NCBI GenBank assembly: GCA_016706545.1
Contig: JADJJK010000004.1
Coordinates: 124,001-188,000, forward strand
Origin: Myxococcales bacterium
Lineage (GTDB): Bacteria; Myxococcota_A; Polyangia; Haliangiales; Haliangiaceae
Direction: 5' to 3'
DNA: 64,000 nt
A program made the translations under genes and the position numbers. How positions within the stretch are numbered: position 1 is the stretch's first letter; the number at the start of each line of letters is the position of its first letter. The notes under the pieces are model-generated. The model was not told where the DNA came from. It saw nothing but the letters and a program-made list of their open reading frames with translations, and did not search any database. This document shows positions 22,592 to 31,183 of the stretch, in pieces.

Positions 22592-23629
22592 ATGGCTCTG
22601 ACCTACAAGGACGCTGGCGTCGATATCGATGCGGGAAACTCGCTGGTCGAGCGGATCCGCCCGCTGGCCAAGGCCACGATGCGCCCAGAGGTCCTCGGCG
22701 GCATCGGCGGCTTCGCCGCGCTGTGCGAGCTGCCCAAGCGCTACCGGCACCCGGTGCTGGTCAGCGGCACCGACGGCGTGGGCACCAAGCTCAAGACCGC
22801 GCTGGCCACCGGCCGACACGACACCATCGGCGTCGATCTGGTCGCCATGTGCGTCAACGACGTCCTGGTCACCGGCGCCGAGCCGCTGTTCTTCCTCGAC
22901 TACTTCGCCACTGGCAGCCTGCACGTGGACACCGCGGCCTCCGTCATCGCCGGCATCGCCGACGGCTGCCGGCAGGCCGGCTGCGCGCTGGTCGGCGGCG
23001 AGACCGCGGAGCTGCCTGGGCTCTACCACGGCCAGGACTACGATCTGGCCGGCTTCTGCGTGGGCGTCGTCGAGAAGGACGAGATCCGCCCCACCGCCGA
23101 TCTGGCCCTGGGAGATGTCGTGATCGGCCTGCCGTCGGCTGGCCTGCACTCCAACGGTCACTCGCTGGCGCGCAAGGTGGTGCTCGAGCACCTGGCCCTG
23201 CCCTTCTCTGCCACGCCGGCGGAGCTCGGCGGCGCCACCGTGGCCGACGCGCTCCTGGCGCCCACCATCATCTACGCCAGCGCGTTCGCGGCGCTGCGCG
23301 CGGCGGCGGTGCCGTGGAAGGCCGCGGCCCACATCACGGGCGGCGGCCTGCTGGAGAACCCGCCGCGCATCTTCCGCGACGACGCGCTGGCCGTCGAGCT
23401 GGATCCGTCCACCTGGGAGGTGCCCGGCATCTTCCGGCTGATCGCCGCCGCAGGGGTGGAGGAGCACGAGCTGCGACGCACCTTCAACCTGGGCCTTGGG
23501 ATGATCATCGTGGTGCCGCCGGCGCAGCGAGCCCCGGCGCTCGCGGCCCTTGGCCCCGTCGGTGGTCGAGTCGTCGGTGAGCTGGTGGCTCGTGGCGCGG
23601 GTGAGCCCTCGCGCTACCGCGGGGAGTGA
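22592..23629 (+). CDS. purM: Phosphoribosylformylglycinamidine cyclo-ligase
   Basis: 345 residues. Makes AIR from FGAM with ATP, step five of purine synthesis. It has the family start LTYKDAGVDIDAGN, then SGTDGVGTKLK, VDLVAMCVNDVLVTGAEPLFFLDY, GGETAELPGLY, GLPSAGLHSNGHSL and the C-terminal AHITGGGLLENPPR. The start is fixed by the canonical N-terminus. It is followed after one base by purN. Confidence 0.97.
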   Translation: MALTYKDAGVDIDAGNSLVERIRPLAKATMRPEVLGGIGGFAALCELPKRYRHPVLVSGTDGVGTKLKTALATGRHDTIGVDLVAMCVNDVLVTGAEPLFFLDYFATGSLHVDTAASVIAGIADGCRQAGCALVGGETAELPGLYHGQDYDLAGFCVGVVEKDEIRPTADLALGDVVIGLPSAGLHSNGHSLARKVVLEHLALPFSATPAELGGATVADALLAPTIIYASAFAALRAAAVPWKAAAHITGGGLLENPPRIFRDDALAVELDPSTWEVPGIFRLIAAAGVEEHELRRTFNLGLGMIIVVPPAQRAPALAALGPVGGRVVGELVARGAGEPSRYRGE

Positions 23630-23630
23630 C

Positions 23631-24248
23631 GTGCGCTTCGCGGTCCTGGTCTCCGGCAGCGGCTCCAACCTGCTGGCGCTGCTGGAGGCTGAGCGCAGCG
23701 GCGCGCTGGCCCCCGCGCAGATCGCGGTGGTGGTGAGCAACCGGCCCGGCGTGCTGGCGCTCGAGCGCGCGGCCACCTTCGGCAAGCCGGCGCACGTGGT
23801 GGATCACCGCGCGTATTCCGATCGCCTCGGCTTCGAGCGCGCCCTGCTCGACCTCCTGCAGCTCCACCAGGTGGAGGCGGTGGTGCTGGCCGGCTTCATG
23901 CGCGTGCTCACCGCGCAGTTCACCGACCGCTTCCCGCTGCGCATCGTCAACACCCACCCGTCGCTCCTGCCGGCGTTCCCCGGCGCCCACGCCACCGCGG
24001 ACGCGGTAGCCCACGGCGTGAAGGTCAGCGGCGTCACCGTTCATTTCGTGGATGCAACGCTCGATGGCGGGCCCATCATCGCCCAGCGCACGGTCCCGGT
24101 GGAGGACGGCGACGACGCCACTTCCTTACACCGACGCATCCAGCGCGTCGAACACCAGCTCCTGCCCGAGGTGGTCGCGCAGTTGGCGCGCGGCCAGCTC
24201 CTGTGCGAAGGTCGGGTGGTGCGGCAGGTACACCACGATGCCCAATAG
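23631..24248 (+). CDS. purN: Phosphoribosylglycinamide formyltransferase
   Basis: 205 residues. Formyl-THF-dependent conversion of GAR to FGAR. It has SGSGSNLLALLE at the N-terminus, GFMRVLTAQF, the catalytic NTHPSLLPAFPGAHA (Asn and His) and VHFVDATLDGGPII with the catalytic Asp. The GTG at 23631, one base after the purM stop, gives the family N-terminus (VRFAVLVSGSGSN). Its last 11 bases overlap the next gene. Confidence 0.95.
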   Translation: MRFAVLVSGSGSNLLALLEAERSGALAPAQIAVVVSNRPGVLALERAATFGKPAHVVDHRAYSDRLGFERALLDLLQLHQVEAVVLAGFMRVLTAQFTDRFPLRIVNTHPSLLPAFPGAHATADAVAHGVKVSGVTVHFVDATLDGGPIIAQRTVPVEDGDDATSLHRRIQRVEHQLLPEVVAQLARGQLLCEGRVVRQVHHDAQ

Positions 24249-25728
24249 TTCGTATGACGTCGTGATCCTGGGCAACGGGCTTGGAAGCTTGATCACCGCC
24301 GCGCTGTGCGCCCGCCGCGGGCTGCGCACGCTGCACCTCGCCCCGGACGACGTGCAGGAGCGCTACCTGCTGGGCCCCCACCGGCTGCCGCTCGAGCCCA
24401 TGCTGTGGCCAAGCCGGATGGCCTGGGCCGGCGAGCGCGTGCTCAAGGAGCTGAGCCTCGAGCTGGCGTTGCGGCGCAAGCTGCGCGAGCCGCGGGTGTC
24501 GGCGCAGGTGGTGGCGCCGGATCTGCGCTTCGAGCTGGGCGACTCCATGGCCAAGGAGCTGGCGCGCGAGCTCGGGACCGAGCGCGGCGAGCAGTGGACC
24601 AGCGAGTGGCAGACCCTCGCCGAGCTGGGCCGCCCGCTCGACGCGGTGATGACCGGCGAGCAGCTCTTCCCGCACAGCGGCTTCCTGCGCCGCGAGACCG
24701 CCAAGGTGGTGGACAAGGCGGGCGTCGACGCCGAGCAGGCCTGGCGCGGCGTCACCTCGCCGATCTTGCCCTCGCTGGCCAAGGCCATCGCGGCGCTGTG
24801 GATGCGCCACCCCGAGCCGCCGCCGGTGGCGGTGGGCCGGGCGCTGGATGCGTGCCGCGGCGGCCTGTTGCCGCTGCGCGGCGACGCCGAGGCGCTGCGC
24901 GAGCTGGTGCTGGAGAAGCTGACCGGCGCTGGCGGGGAGGCGCGGGTTGGCAAGGTTCGAGAGCTGACCACCTCGTGGGGCAAGATCAGCTCCGTCATCG
25001 TCGGCAACGAGGAGATCGGGGCCGGTCAGGTGGTGGCGGCGATCCCGCCGCGCGAGGTGGCCGCGCTGCTTGGCAAGAAGGCGCCCAAGAAGCTCAGCGA
25101 GCTCGGCGAGTCCACCCGCGTGGTCGGCTACCGCTACACGATCAACATCGTGCTCGACGCCGCCGGGGTGCCGGACGCGATGGCGCCGACGGTGTTCGTC
25201 CTCGACGATCCGGCGCGCCCGCCCTGCAACGACAACGCCTTCTCGGTCCACTGCGGAGAGCCCGACGACAGCGGCCACGTGGTGGTGTCGCTGGCCGCGG
25301 TCCTGGCCACACAGGGGCCGATCGACGACGAGGTCCTTCGCGGTCGCAGCCAGGAGCTGCGGGTCGCGCTGCTCACCAAGCTCGACGACGTGATGCCGTT
25401 CTACGACCGGCACGTGGTGGTGGGCCACTCGCCCTACGACGGCCTGCCGCCTTCGACGCCCAGCGGCCCGGGCACCTACGAGGCGCCCAAGGGCATGCCC
25501 CTGCCCATGCGGCCGGTGATGTCTGGAGAGCTGGCGGACACCGCTGGCACGGGCGCGCTGGCGTACCCCTCGCCGTTCAAGAACCTGACCTTCACCGGCG
25601 GCCAGATCTTGCCGCAGCTCGGGCTCGAGGGCGAGCTGTGCGCGGCCTGGAACGCGGCGCGCATCGCCGCCGGCATCGCCGGCAAGAAGCGCGACTTCCT
25701 GCGCGACGAGGTCGTCGCTGGCTCGTGA
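24238..25728 (+). CDS. FAD-dependent oxidoreductase, phytoene-desaturase/amine-oxidase-like
   Basis: 496 residues. The N-terminal Rossmann motif GNGLGSLITAALCARRGLRTLHL (GxGxxS variant) binds FAD. The C-terminal FTGGQILPQLGLEGELCAAWNAARIAAGI is the typical second FAD contact of the flavin amine oxidase/desaturase superfamily. The central half (substrate region) is not recognisable, so the substrate is unknown. The ATG at 24238 overlaps purN by 11 bases, implying coupling with the purine genes, though no functional link is obvious. Confidence 0.75.
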   Translation: MPNSSYDVVILGNGLGSLITAALCARRGLRTLHLAPDDVQERYLLGPHRLPLEPMLWPSRMAWAGERVLKELSLELALRRKLREPRVSAQVVAPDLRFELGDSMAKELARELGTERGEQWTSEWQTLAELGRPLDAVMTGEQLFPHSGFLRRETAKVVDKAGVDAEQAWRGVTSPILPSLAKAIAALWMRHPEPPPVAVGRALDACRGGLLPLRGDAEALRELVLEKLTGAGGEARVGKVRELTTSWGKISSVIVGNEEIGAGQVVAAIPPREVAALLGKKAPKKLSELGESTRVVGYRYTINIVLDAAGVPDAMAPTVFVLDDPARPPCNDNAFSVHCGEPDDSGHVVVSLAAVLATQGPIDDEVLRGRSQELRVALLTKLDDVMPFYDRHVVVGHSPYDGLPPSTPSGPGTYEAPKGMPLPMRPVMSGELADTAGTGALAYPSPFKNLTFTGGQILPQLGLEGELCAAWNAARIAAGIAGKKRDFLRDEVVAGS

Positions 25729-25792
25729 TCGCCGCGACCGCGCCGGCGCCGTGACGGGCGACGCCGCGCTTTCGCGCCCTCGCACCTGCTGT

Positions 25793-25800
25793 GCTACCGT
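25793..25800 (+). promoter_or_regulatory. Extended -10 box before the AAA+ gene
   Basis: GC-TACCGT ends 8 bases before the GTG at 25809, the same geometry as at the lipoprotein gene (1903-1911) and purM. It supports GTG 25809 over GTG 25791 as start. Confidence 0.35.
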
Positions 25801-25808
25801 GCGACGCT

Positions 25809-27989
25809 GTGGATCCTGACTCGCCGCGCTCTCCGTCCGGCCCGCTGTCCGCGATACCCGCCACGCCCGCCACGCCCTCCGCCTCTGGCCCGGGGCCCAC
25901 GGCGAGTCCGGGCCGCACTCTTGACGCCCTGGCCGCGGTGGTGCGCGGCTGGGTCGAGGCGGTGCTGCACGCCCATGACCGCCCGACCCGCAAGATCCGG
26001 CTGAGCAACGGAGAGATCGCCACCCGCTATGCGATGAGCGCGCGCGACGCGGTCAAGCTGCTCACCGAGGCCGGTCGGCCGCGCCCTGCCGAGCCGCTGG
26101 CTGACAACCCGGCGTGGACCCAGCTCCGCATCGCGCCGTCCCCGTTTGCCACCTTGCTCGAGCGCTGCGAGCTCGATGACGCCGCGGCTCGCCTGGTAGC
26201 GTTCCTGATCGCCCTCGAGCACGACGCGACGCTCGAGGCCCTGTGCAGCTACGCCTGGGACGACCTCAAGCGACCGCGACCCGATCTGGGATTCCTGCTC
26301 GACCTCCTGGCCGGCGACGACGAGGCCGGCCGGCAGGCGGTGCGGCGCGCCCTGGCCGCCGAGGCGCCGCTGCGCCGGCTGCGCATCGCGCTGGTGGGGG
26401 TGGCCGGCGACGCGGACGTGACCCCGCCGGCGCGGCGCGTGGTGCGGCTCTCGGATCGCGTGATCGGCTATCTGCAGGGCGATCCAGGCGCCGATCCGCT
26501 GCTCGACGGGCTGGCCGAGCTGACCCCGCCCGCTGCGCCCACCGAGATCATCTTGCCCCCGGTCATCTTCGGCGCCGGCCAGCGAGCGCTGGCCCAGCCA
26601 CGCGCGCGCGTGCTGCTCTTTGGCCCCGCGGGCGTCGGCAAGGCGCTCTTGACGCGCGTCATCGGCACCGCCACCGGCCGCCCGGTGTTCCGGGTCCAGG
26701 TCGCAGAGCTCTTGCGCGCCGGCGACCGCGCGGATCGGCTCGAGGAGCTGATGTCACGGCTGGCGCGCGACGCGGCGCTGGCCAACGGCATCGTGGTGTT
26801 CCGCGCCGGCCGCAGCCTCGACGACGTCAATCACTCCGCGCTCTGCGATCGGTTCATCGAGCTGGCCGGCCGCTTCCGCGGGCCGGTGGTGTTCTCCTGT
26901 CAGACCCGCCCCTCCTGGCTCGTCCACTCGCTGCCGGACCTGCGCGAGGTCGCCATCCCGGCGCCGCCATTCTCGTCGCGCGTGGCGCTGTGGCGGCTCG
27001 GCCTTGGCGCCGACGCCAAGCTGGTGGCGCCCGGGGCCATCGACGACATCGCCGGCCGCTTCATGCTCGGCGGCGAGCCGATCCGCCGCGCCGCCGAGCG
27101 CACCGCGGTGCAGGCCCGGCTGCGCAACCCGACCGCGCCGCAGATCGAGATCGCAGATCTGGCGGAGAGCGCGCGCTTGATGCTGCAGCACCGGCTGGGC
27201 ACGGTGGCGCGGCGGATCACCACCGGCTTCACCTGGGACGATCTGCTCTTGCCCGAGGACACCATGGAGGGCATCCGCGAGATGATCGCCTTCGCCAAGC
27301 ACCGGGCGTTTCTGCTCGACGAGTGGGGCTTCGACAAGAAGCTCCCCTATGGCCGTGGCGTGTCGGCGATCTTGGCCGGGCCGCCCGGCACCGGCAAGAC
27401 CATGGTGGCGCAGCTCTTGGCCCAGGAGCTGGGCTACGACCTCTACCTCATCGAGCTGGCGCAGATCGTCAACAAGTACATCGGCGAGACCGAGAAGAAC
27501 CTGGCCCGCGTGTTCGACGAGGCGGAGAACAGCCACGCCATCCTGTTCTTCGACGAGGCCGACGCGCTGTTCGCCAAGCGCACCGAGGTCAAGAGCTCAA
27601 ACGATCGGTACGCGAACCTCGAGGTCAACTACCTGCTGCAGCGCATGGAGGCCTACGGCGGCATCACCCTCTTGGCCACCAACCTCGAGCAAGGCATCGA
27701 CGAGGCGTTCAAGCGCCGCGTGCGGTTCTCCATCGCGTTCGATCTGCCAGAGCCGCCGGTGCGGGAGCTGCTGTGGCGCAGCATGTTCCCTCCCAAGGCG
27801 CGGCTCGCGCCTGACATTGACTGGAAGCGCCTGGCCGAGCGCTACGAGATGGCCGGGGCCTTCATCAAGAAGGCGGCCTTGCGAGGTGCGTCGCGCGCGC
27901 TCGACCGCGGCCCGGGGGCCGAGGTCTGCCACGCGGATCTGGAGCTGTCAGCGCAGCTCGAGTACCGCGAGATGGGCCGCATCGCCTGA
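25809..27989 (+). CDS. Two-domain AAA+ ATPase, first domain degenerate
   Basis: 726 residues. A Pro/Ser-rich start and an all-alpha N-terminal region lead to a first AAA-like domain (about 270-450) whose Walker A reads GPAGVGKA, lacking the Ser/Thr after Lys, and whose Walker B lacks the DE pair. The second domain has an intact Walker A GPPGTGKT (about 524), Walker B ILFFDEADALF (about 577), sensor 1 LATN and arginine-finger region EAFKRRVRFSI. This layout resembles the ATPases linked to extracellular contractile injection systems (Afp15/PVC15), but no tail-tube or baseplate genes are nearby. It may remodel an unknown complex. Confidence 0.75.
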   Translation: MDPDSPRSPSGPLSAIPATPATPSASGPGPTASPGRTLDALAAVVRGWVEAVLHAHDRPTRKIRLSNGEIATRYAMSARDAVKLLTEAGRPRPAEPLADNPAWTQLRIAPSPFATLLERCELDDAAARLVAFLIALEHDATLEALCSYAWDDLKRPRPDLGFLLDLLAGDDEAGRQAVRRALAAEAPLRRLRIALVGVAGDADVTPPARRVVRLSDRVIGYLQGDPGADPLLDGLAELTPPAAPTEIILPPVIFGAGQRALAQPRARVLLFGPAGVGKALLTRVIGTATGRPVFRVQVAELLRAGDRADRLEELMSRLARDAALANGIVVFRAGRSLDDVNHSALCDRFIELAGRFRGPVVFSCQTRPSWLVHSLPDLREVAIPAPPFSSRVALWRLGLGADAKLVAPGAIDDIAGRFMLGGEPIRRAAERTAVQARLRNPTAPQIEIADLAESARLMLQHRLGTVARRITTGFTWDDLLLPEDTMEGIREMIAFAKHRAFLLDEWGFDKKLPYGRGVSAILAGPPGTGKTMVAQLLAQELGYDLYLIELAQIVNKYIGETEKNLARVFDEAENSHAILFFDEADALFAKRTEVKSSNDRYANLEVNYLLQRMEAYGGITLLATNLEQGIDEAFKRRVRFSIAFDLPEPPVRELLWRSMFPPKARLAPDIDWKRLAERYEMAGAFIKKAALRGASRALDRGPGAEVCHADLELSAQLEYREMGRIA

Positions 27990-28032
27990 GTCCGTCGTGG
28001 CGCCCGACGAGCCGGCGGCGAGCGGGCCCTCG

Positions 28033-29190
28033 TCAGCGAGGGCGGCGCGACGGCCTTTGCGCCGCAGGCGGCGGGATGCGAAACCTGTGCGTGATGGGAA
28101 CGAACGGCAAGAGGTCCATCTCGGCGGTCACCGTGCCGTCGGTCCAGTTGTTGATGATGAGCGGCTTGCCGCTGACGCCCAGGGTGTCGGAGACGATGCC
28201 GATGTGATCGGGGCCGACGCGCCTGGGGAAGGTGTCCATCAGCACCACGTCGCCGGGCCGCAGCGGATCCGCCGCGTCGTCGAGCGCGGCGGTGTGCGCC
28301 TGCCAGCGCCGCAGGAAGTACGGCAGCAGCGTCTTGACCCGACGATGATCGATGTTGGGGTCGCCGCGGCCCTTGACCATCGGATACGAGCGCGGCGAGC
28401 GCGCGATGTCTTCATGCACCTCGCGCTGCAGGTCGAGCCCGGCGTTGCGCACCGCGCGGATGATCACGTCGGTGCAGACGCCGATGGTGCGCGGGACGTC
28501 GCCCATCGGATAGGCGAGCTTGACGTAGCCGCCGGTGTAGGCGTCGGCGCCGAGCACCGTCTTCTTGGCCCCCAGCAGGACGTCCAGCGGATCGGGGATG
28601 CCATCTCCGTCGCGGTCGGACAAGGGCGCCGCCGCCTGCCCACTCGCCGCGCCTGGCTGCCGTGCTGTTGTTTGTAGGTTGGTGGCCGACAGCAGACCCG
28701 CGAGCTCGGCGCGATCTCCCGCTCGCAGCCGCAGCGTGTGCTCCCCGAGTGTCCACGGCTCGCCGCCACTGCCGCCGCCGCCGCCACTGCCCACCGGGTA
28801 CACCTTCACCGGCCAGCCTGCCACCATGACCAGTAGCAGCCGATGCTCGAGATCGAGCTGCGCGGACACCACCGCCGGCTCCAGCCGCTGGCCAGGCGCA
28901 TGCACGAGCGCAGGCGGCGGGAGCTGCAGGCGACCGTCCAGATCATTCCAGATGCCATGATCGGTCACGCCCAGCGAGGGCTCCGGCGCCGCCGCGGCGG
29001 ACGCAGGGGCCGCACCAAACGGGGTTCCTGCGGCGTGCGCGGTGGGAGCTGTCCGCGCTGCCAGGTCGCGCCGCGTGGCCAGGTCTTTGGGGACCGCCTC
29101 TCGATCGCAACCCATGGCTGCCACTGCAAGAACAACGTGCAGCCCGCAAAGAGCCAAGCGGCTACGGCAAGACGCGCCACGCAGGTCCAT
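28033..29190 (-). CDS. DUF1287-type lipoprotein, putative cell-wall cysteine amidase
   Basis: 385 residues. The ATG at 29190 gives a signal peptide with lipobox VAAMGC. After an Ala/Pro-rich linker and a Gly-rich loop lies the DUF1287 core: GVCTDVIIRAVRNAG with the candidate nucleophile Cys, DPNIDHRRVKTLLPYF, GDVVLMDT and GPDHIGIVSD with the candidate His. This resembles NlpC/P60-like papain folds, so peptidoglycan or peptide cleavage is plausible but unproven. A short SDRDGDGIPDP calcium-binding-like loop precedes the core. The open frame extends to 29511 without similarity. Divergent from the VWA-FHA gene. Confidence 0.75.
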   Translation of the reverse strand: MDLRGASCRSRLALCGLHVVLAVAAMGCDREAVPKDLATRRDLAARTAPTAHAAGTPFGAAPASAAAAPEPSLGVTDHGIWNDLDGRLQLPPPALVHAPGQRLEPAVVSAQLDLEHRLLLVMVAGWPVKVYPVGSGGGGGSGGEPWTLGEHTLRLRAGDRAELAGLLSATNLQTTARQPGAASGQAAAPLSDRDGDGIPDPLDVLLGAKKTVLGADAYTGGYVKLAYPMGDVPRTIGVCTDVIIRAVRNAGLDLQREVHEDIARSPRSYPMVKGRGDPNIDHRRVKTLLPYFLRRWQAHTAALDDAADPLRPGDVVLMDTFPRRVGPDHIGIVSDTLGVSGKPLIINNWTDGTVTAEMDLLPFVPITHRFRIPPPAAQRPSRRPR

Positions 29191-29352
29191 GACCGTGCAA
29201 ACGCACGACCCCAGCAAACGAGGCGCCGGGGAGGCGATGGGCGTGAGATCCACGACGCTCGGTCTACGGGGCCCCGAGGCGACTGTCCAGCGACCGCTCC
29301 TGGTTGCCGATGCAGGTGCCTGAAATCCCTGATGTGAACTGGCCGACAAGAT

Positions 29353-29440
29353 CTTGGCTCGGGCTTGGCTCGGGCTCGACTGGATCTCGGCTCGAGCCCG
29401 ACTCGAACTCGGCTCGAACTCGGATCGATCTCGGCTGGAT
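29353..29440. repeat. Eight consecutive 11-bp tandem units in a divergent promoter region
   Basis: The 319-base gap (29191-29509) between divergent genes holds CTTGGCTCGGG twice, then CTCGACTGGAT, CTCGGCTCGAG, CCCGACTCGAA, CTCGGCTCGAA, CTCGGATCGAT and CTCGGCTGGAT, all in exact 11-base register. Because 11 is not a multiple of 3 it cannot be a coding repeat. Nothing else was recognised in the gap apart from a TACGGT box near the VWA start. Confidence 0.8.
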
Positions 29441-29509
29441 CTCCGGCAGCGCCCTTTTGCGCCGCCCCGCGCCTTCCTGCCGGGCCCGGCTTTCGGGTAC
29501 GGTTTTGCC

Positions 29510-31174
29510 ATGCCTCGTCGAGGGAGTCCGGGCGTGCTCGGCCGCGCTGCGCTGGTGCTCGCCGTCTGGGCGGCGCTGCTCGGCGGGGCGCGCGCCGCCT
29601 GGGCTCAGGCCAAGACCGTCACCCTGGACTCGATCTCGGTGGAGCCCACGCGCCTCACCGGCATCTCGCGGCTCCGCGCATATGTCAGCGCGCTGTCCAT
29701 CGAAGGCGAGCAGCTCGCGATCGATCCGGCGGCGCTCAAGCTGCAGGTCGGCGGCAGCGCGCTGCGCGCCCCGCGAGGGATCGGCCGCTTCGGGCTGTCG
29801 GACGCCGAGCTGTCCGTCGTCATCGTCATCGAGGCCGCGTTCGAATATGCGCCGGTCTTCCCCATGCTGCAGGAGGTCCTGGCCGAGGAGCTGCTGGCCA
29901 AGCTGCCAGACCGCGCGCGGGTCGCCGTGGTCGGCTACGGCGAGACCGTGCAGAGCGGGCGCCTGAGCAACCTGCGCACCGCGCGCACCAAGCTTGGCGC
30001 CCTGTCGGCAGACCTGGCGCCCTCGGAGCCTGCGCTGGTGGAGTCGCTGGAGCACGCCCTGGCGCTCTTTCGCCGCATCAAGACGGATCCGCCGGGACGG
30101 CCCATGCGCAAGGTGGTGGTGCTGCTGTCCGACGGCCGCGACCGGCTGGGTGAACGCGATCGCATCACGAGCGTCGGCCAGCGCGCCAACCGAGAGGGCG
30201 TGCGCATCCTGTCGCTGGCCTACAGCCCCACCAACGCACGGCGCCCGCTCTTGAACCTGGGCGAGCTGTCGCGGCAGTCCCGGGGCACCTTCCGCTGGCT
30301 GCGCACCGGTGAGAAGCAGTCCTGGCAAGCGCAGCTCCGGCGCGTGCTCGAGCAGATCGACGAGCAGCTCGTGCTCACCTACTTCATCGAGGAGGGCGAC
30401 GAGCTCGACAGGATCACCGGCAAGCGAGCCCAGGTGTCGCTGGCGCTGGGCAACACCGAGCTCACCTCCAACGAGCTCAAGATCCCGATGCCGTCCTGCG
30501 CCAAGGACCCCTGCGCCGCCGGCCAGTGGTGCCTGGCAGGGGCCTGCGTCACGCCTCGCAAAGGTGGCGGTGGTGGGCTGGCCGGCTGGCTGGCCACGTT
30601 GATCGGGGTCGGCGCCTTGGTGCTGGTGGGGCTCGGCGGCGTCGGATACGTGATGGCGCGTCGACAAGCACGGCAACCAGGTGCGCCGGGCATCCCGGGG
30701 GCGCCTGGCGCGCCGGGCATGCCAGGTTCGCTACCGCCTGGCGCGCCAGGTTCGCTGCCGCCGGGCGCGGCGAGTGGCGGCGTCCCCGGCGGCTATCCAG
30801 GCACCGGCGCCTATCAACCAGGGTCGCAGCCGCCACAGCAGCCCCACGCGCCCGCCCCTTACGCCGCGCCCGCCGCGCCGACGAGCGGGCCCACGCTGTA
30901 CGTCATCACCGGCCCGCGCGCTGGCCAGCGCATCCCCCTGTTTCACGGGTTCTCCATCGGCAAGGCGCCGGAGTCTTCGCTGGTCATCGACGACGGCTAC
31001 GCTTCCTCGCACCACGCCCAGGTCTCGCTCGACGGGCGAGGCTTCTGCACGATCTACGATCGCGGATCCACCAACGGCACCTTTGTCAACGGCGTGCGCG
31101 TCACCGAGATGCCGCTCGAGCACGGCGCCGCGCTACGAATCGGCGCGACAGAGCTGCGATTCTTGTCAGAATAG
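29510..31174 (+). CDS. Transmembrane VWA-FHA protein
   Basis: 554 residues. It has a signal peptide (cleavage near AWAQ) and an exported von Willebrand A-like domain (about 80-270: AELSVVIVIEAAFEYAP in the MIDAS position, KVVVLLSDGRDRLGERD). A four-Cys cluster CAKDPCAAGQWCLAGAC (about 330-346) precedes one TM helix (about 359-384) with inside-positive RRQAR. A collagen-like Gly-Ala-Pro linker then leads to a cytoplasmic FHA domain (about 465-554: GFSIGKAPESSLVIDD, SSHHAQVSL, STNGTFVNG). The MIDAS lacks DxSxS, so metal binding is doubtful. It could transmit an envelope state to phospho-Thr signalling. A TACGGT box ends 6 bases before the ATG. Confidence 0.8.
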   Translation: MPRRGSPGVLGRAALVLAVWAALLGGARAAWAQAKTVTLDSISVEPTRLTGISRLRAYVSALSIEGEQLAIDPAALKLQVGGSALRAPRGIGRFGLSDAELSVVIVIEAAFEYAPVFPMLQEVLAEELLAKLPDRARVAVVGYGETVQSGRLSNLRTARTKLGALSADLAPSEPALVESLEHALALFRRIKTDPPGRPMRKVVVLLSDGRDRLGERDRITSVGQRANREGVRILSLAYSPTNARRPLLNLGELSRQSRGTFRWLRTGEKQSWQAQLRRVLEQIDEQLVLTYFIEEGDELDRITGKRAQVSLALGNTELTSNELKIPMPSCAKDPCAAGQWCLAGACVTPRKGGGGGLAGWLATLIGVGALVLVGLGGVGYVMARRQARQPGAPGIPGAPGAPGMPGSLPPGAPGSLPPGAASGGVPGGYPGTGAYQPGSQPPQQPHAPAPYAAPAAPTSGPTLYVITGPRAGQRIPLFHGFSIGKAPESSLVIDDGYASSHHAQVSLDGRGFCTIYDRGSTNGTFVNGVRVTEMPLEHGAALRIGATELRFLSE

Positions 31175-31183
31175 GGGCCGACC

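Noticed and set aside
25791..25808. Upstream GTG as start of the AAA+ gene
   Set aside because: It would overlap the TACCGT box and adds only six unconserved residues; GTG 25809 has the box-to-start spacing seen at other genes.
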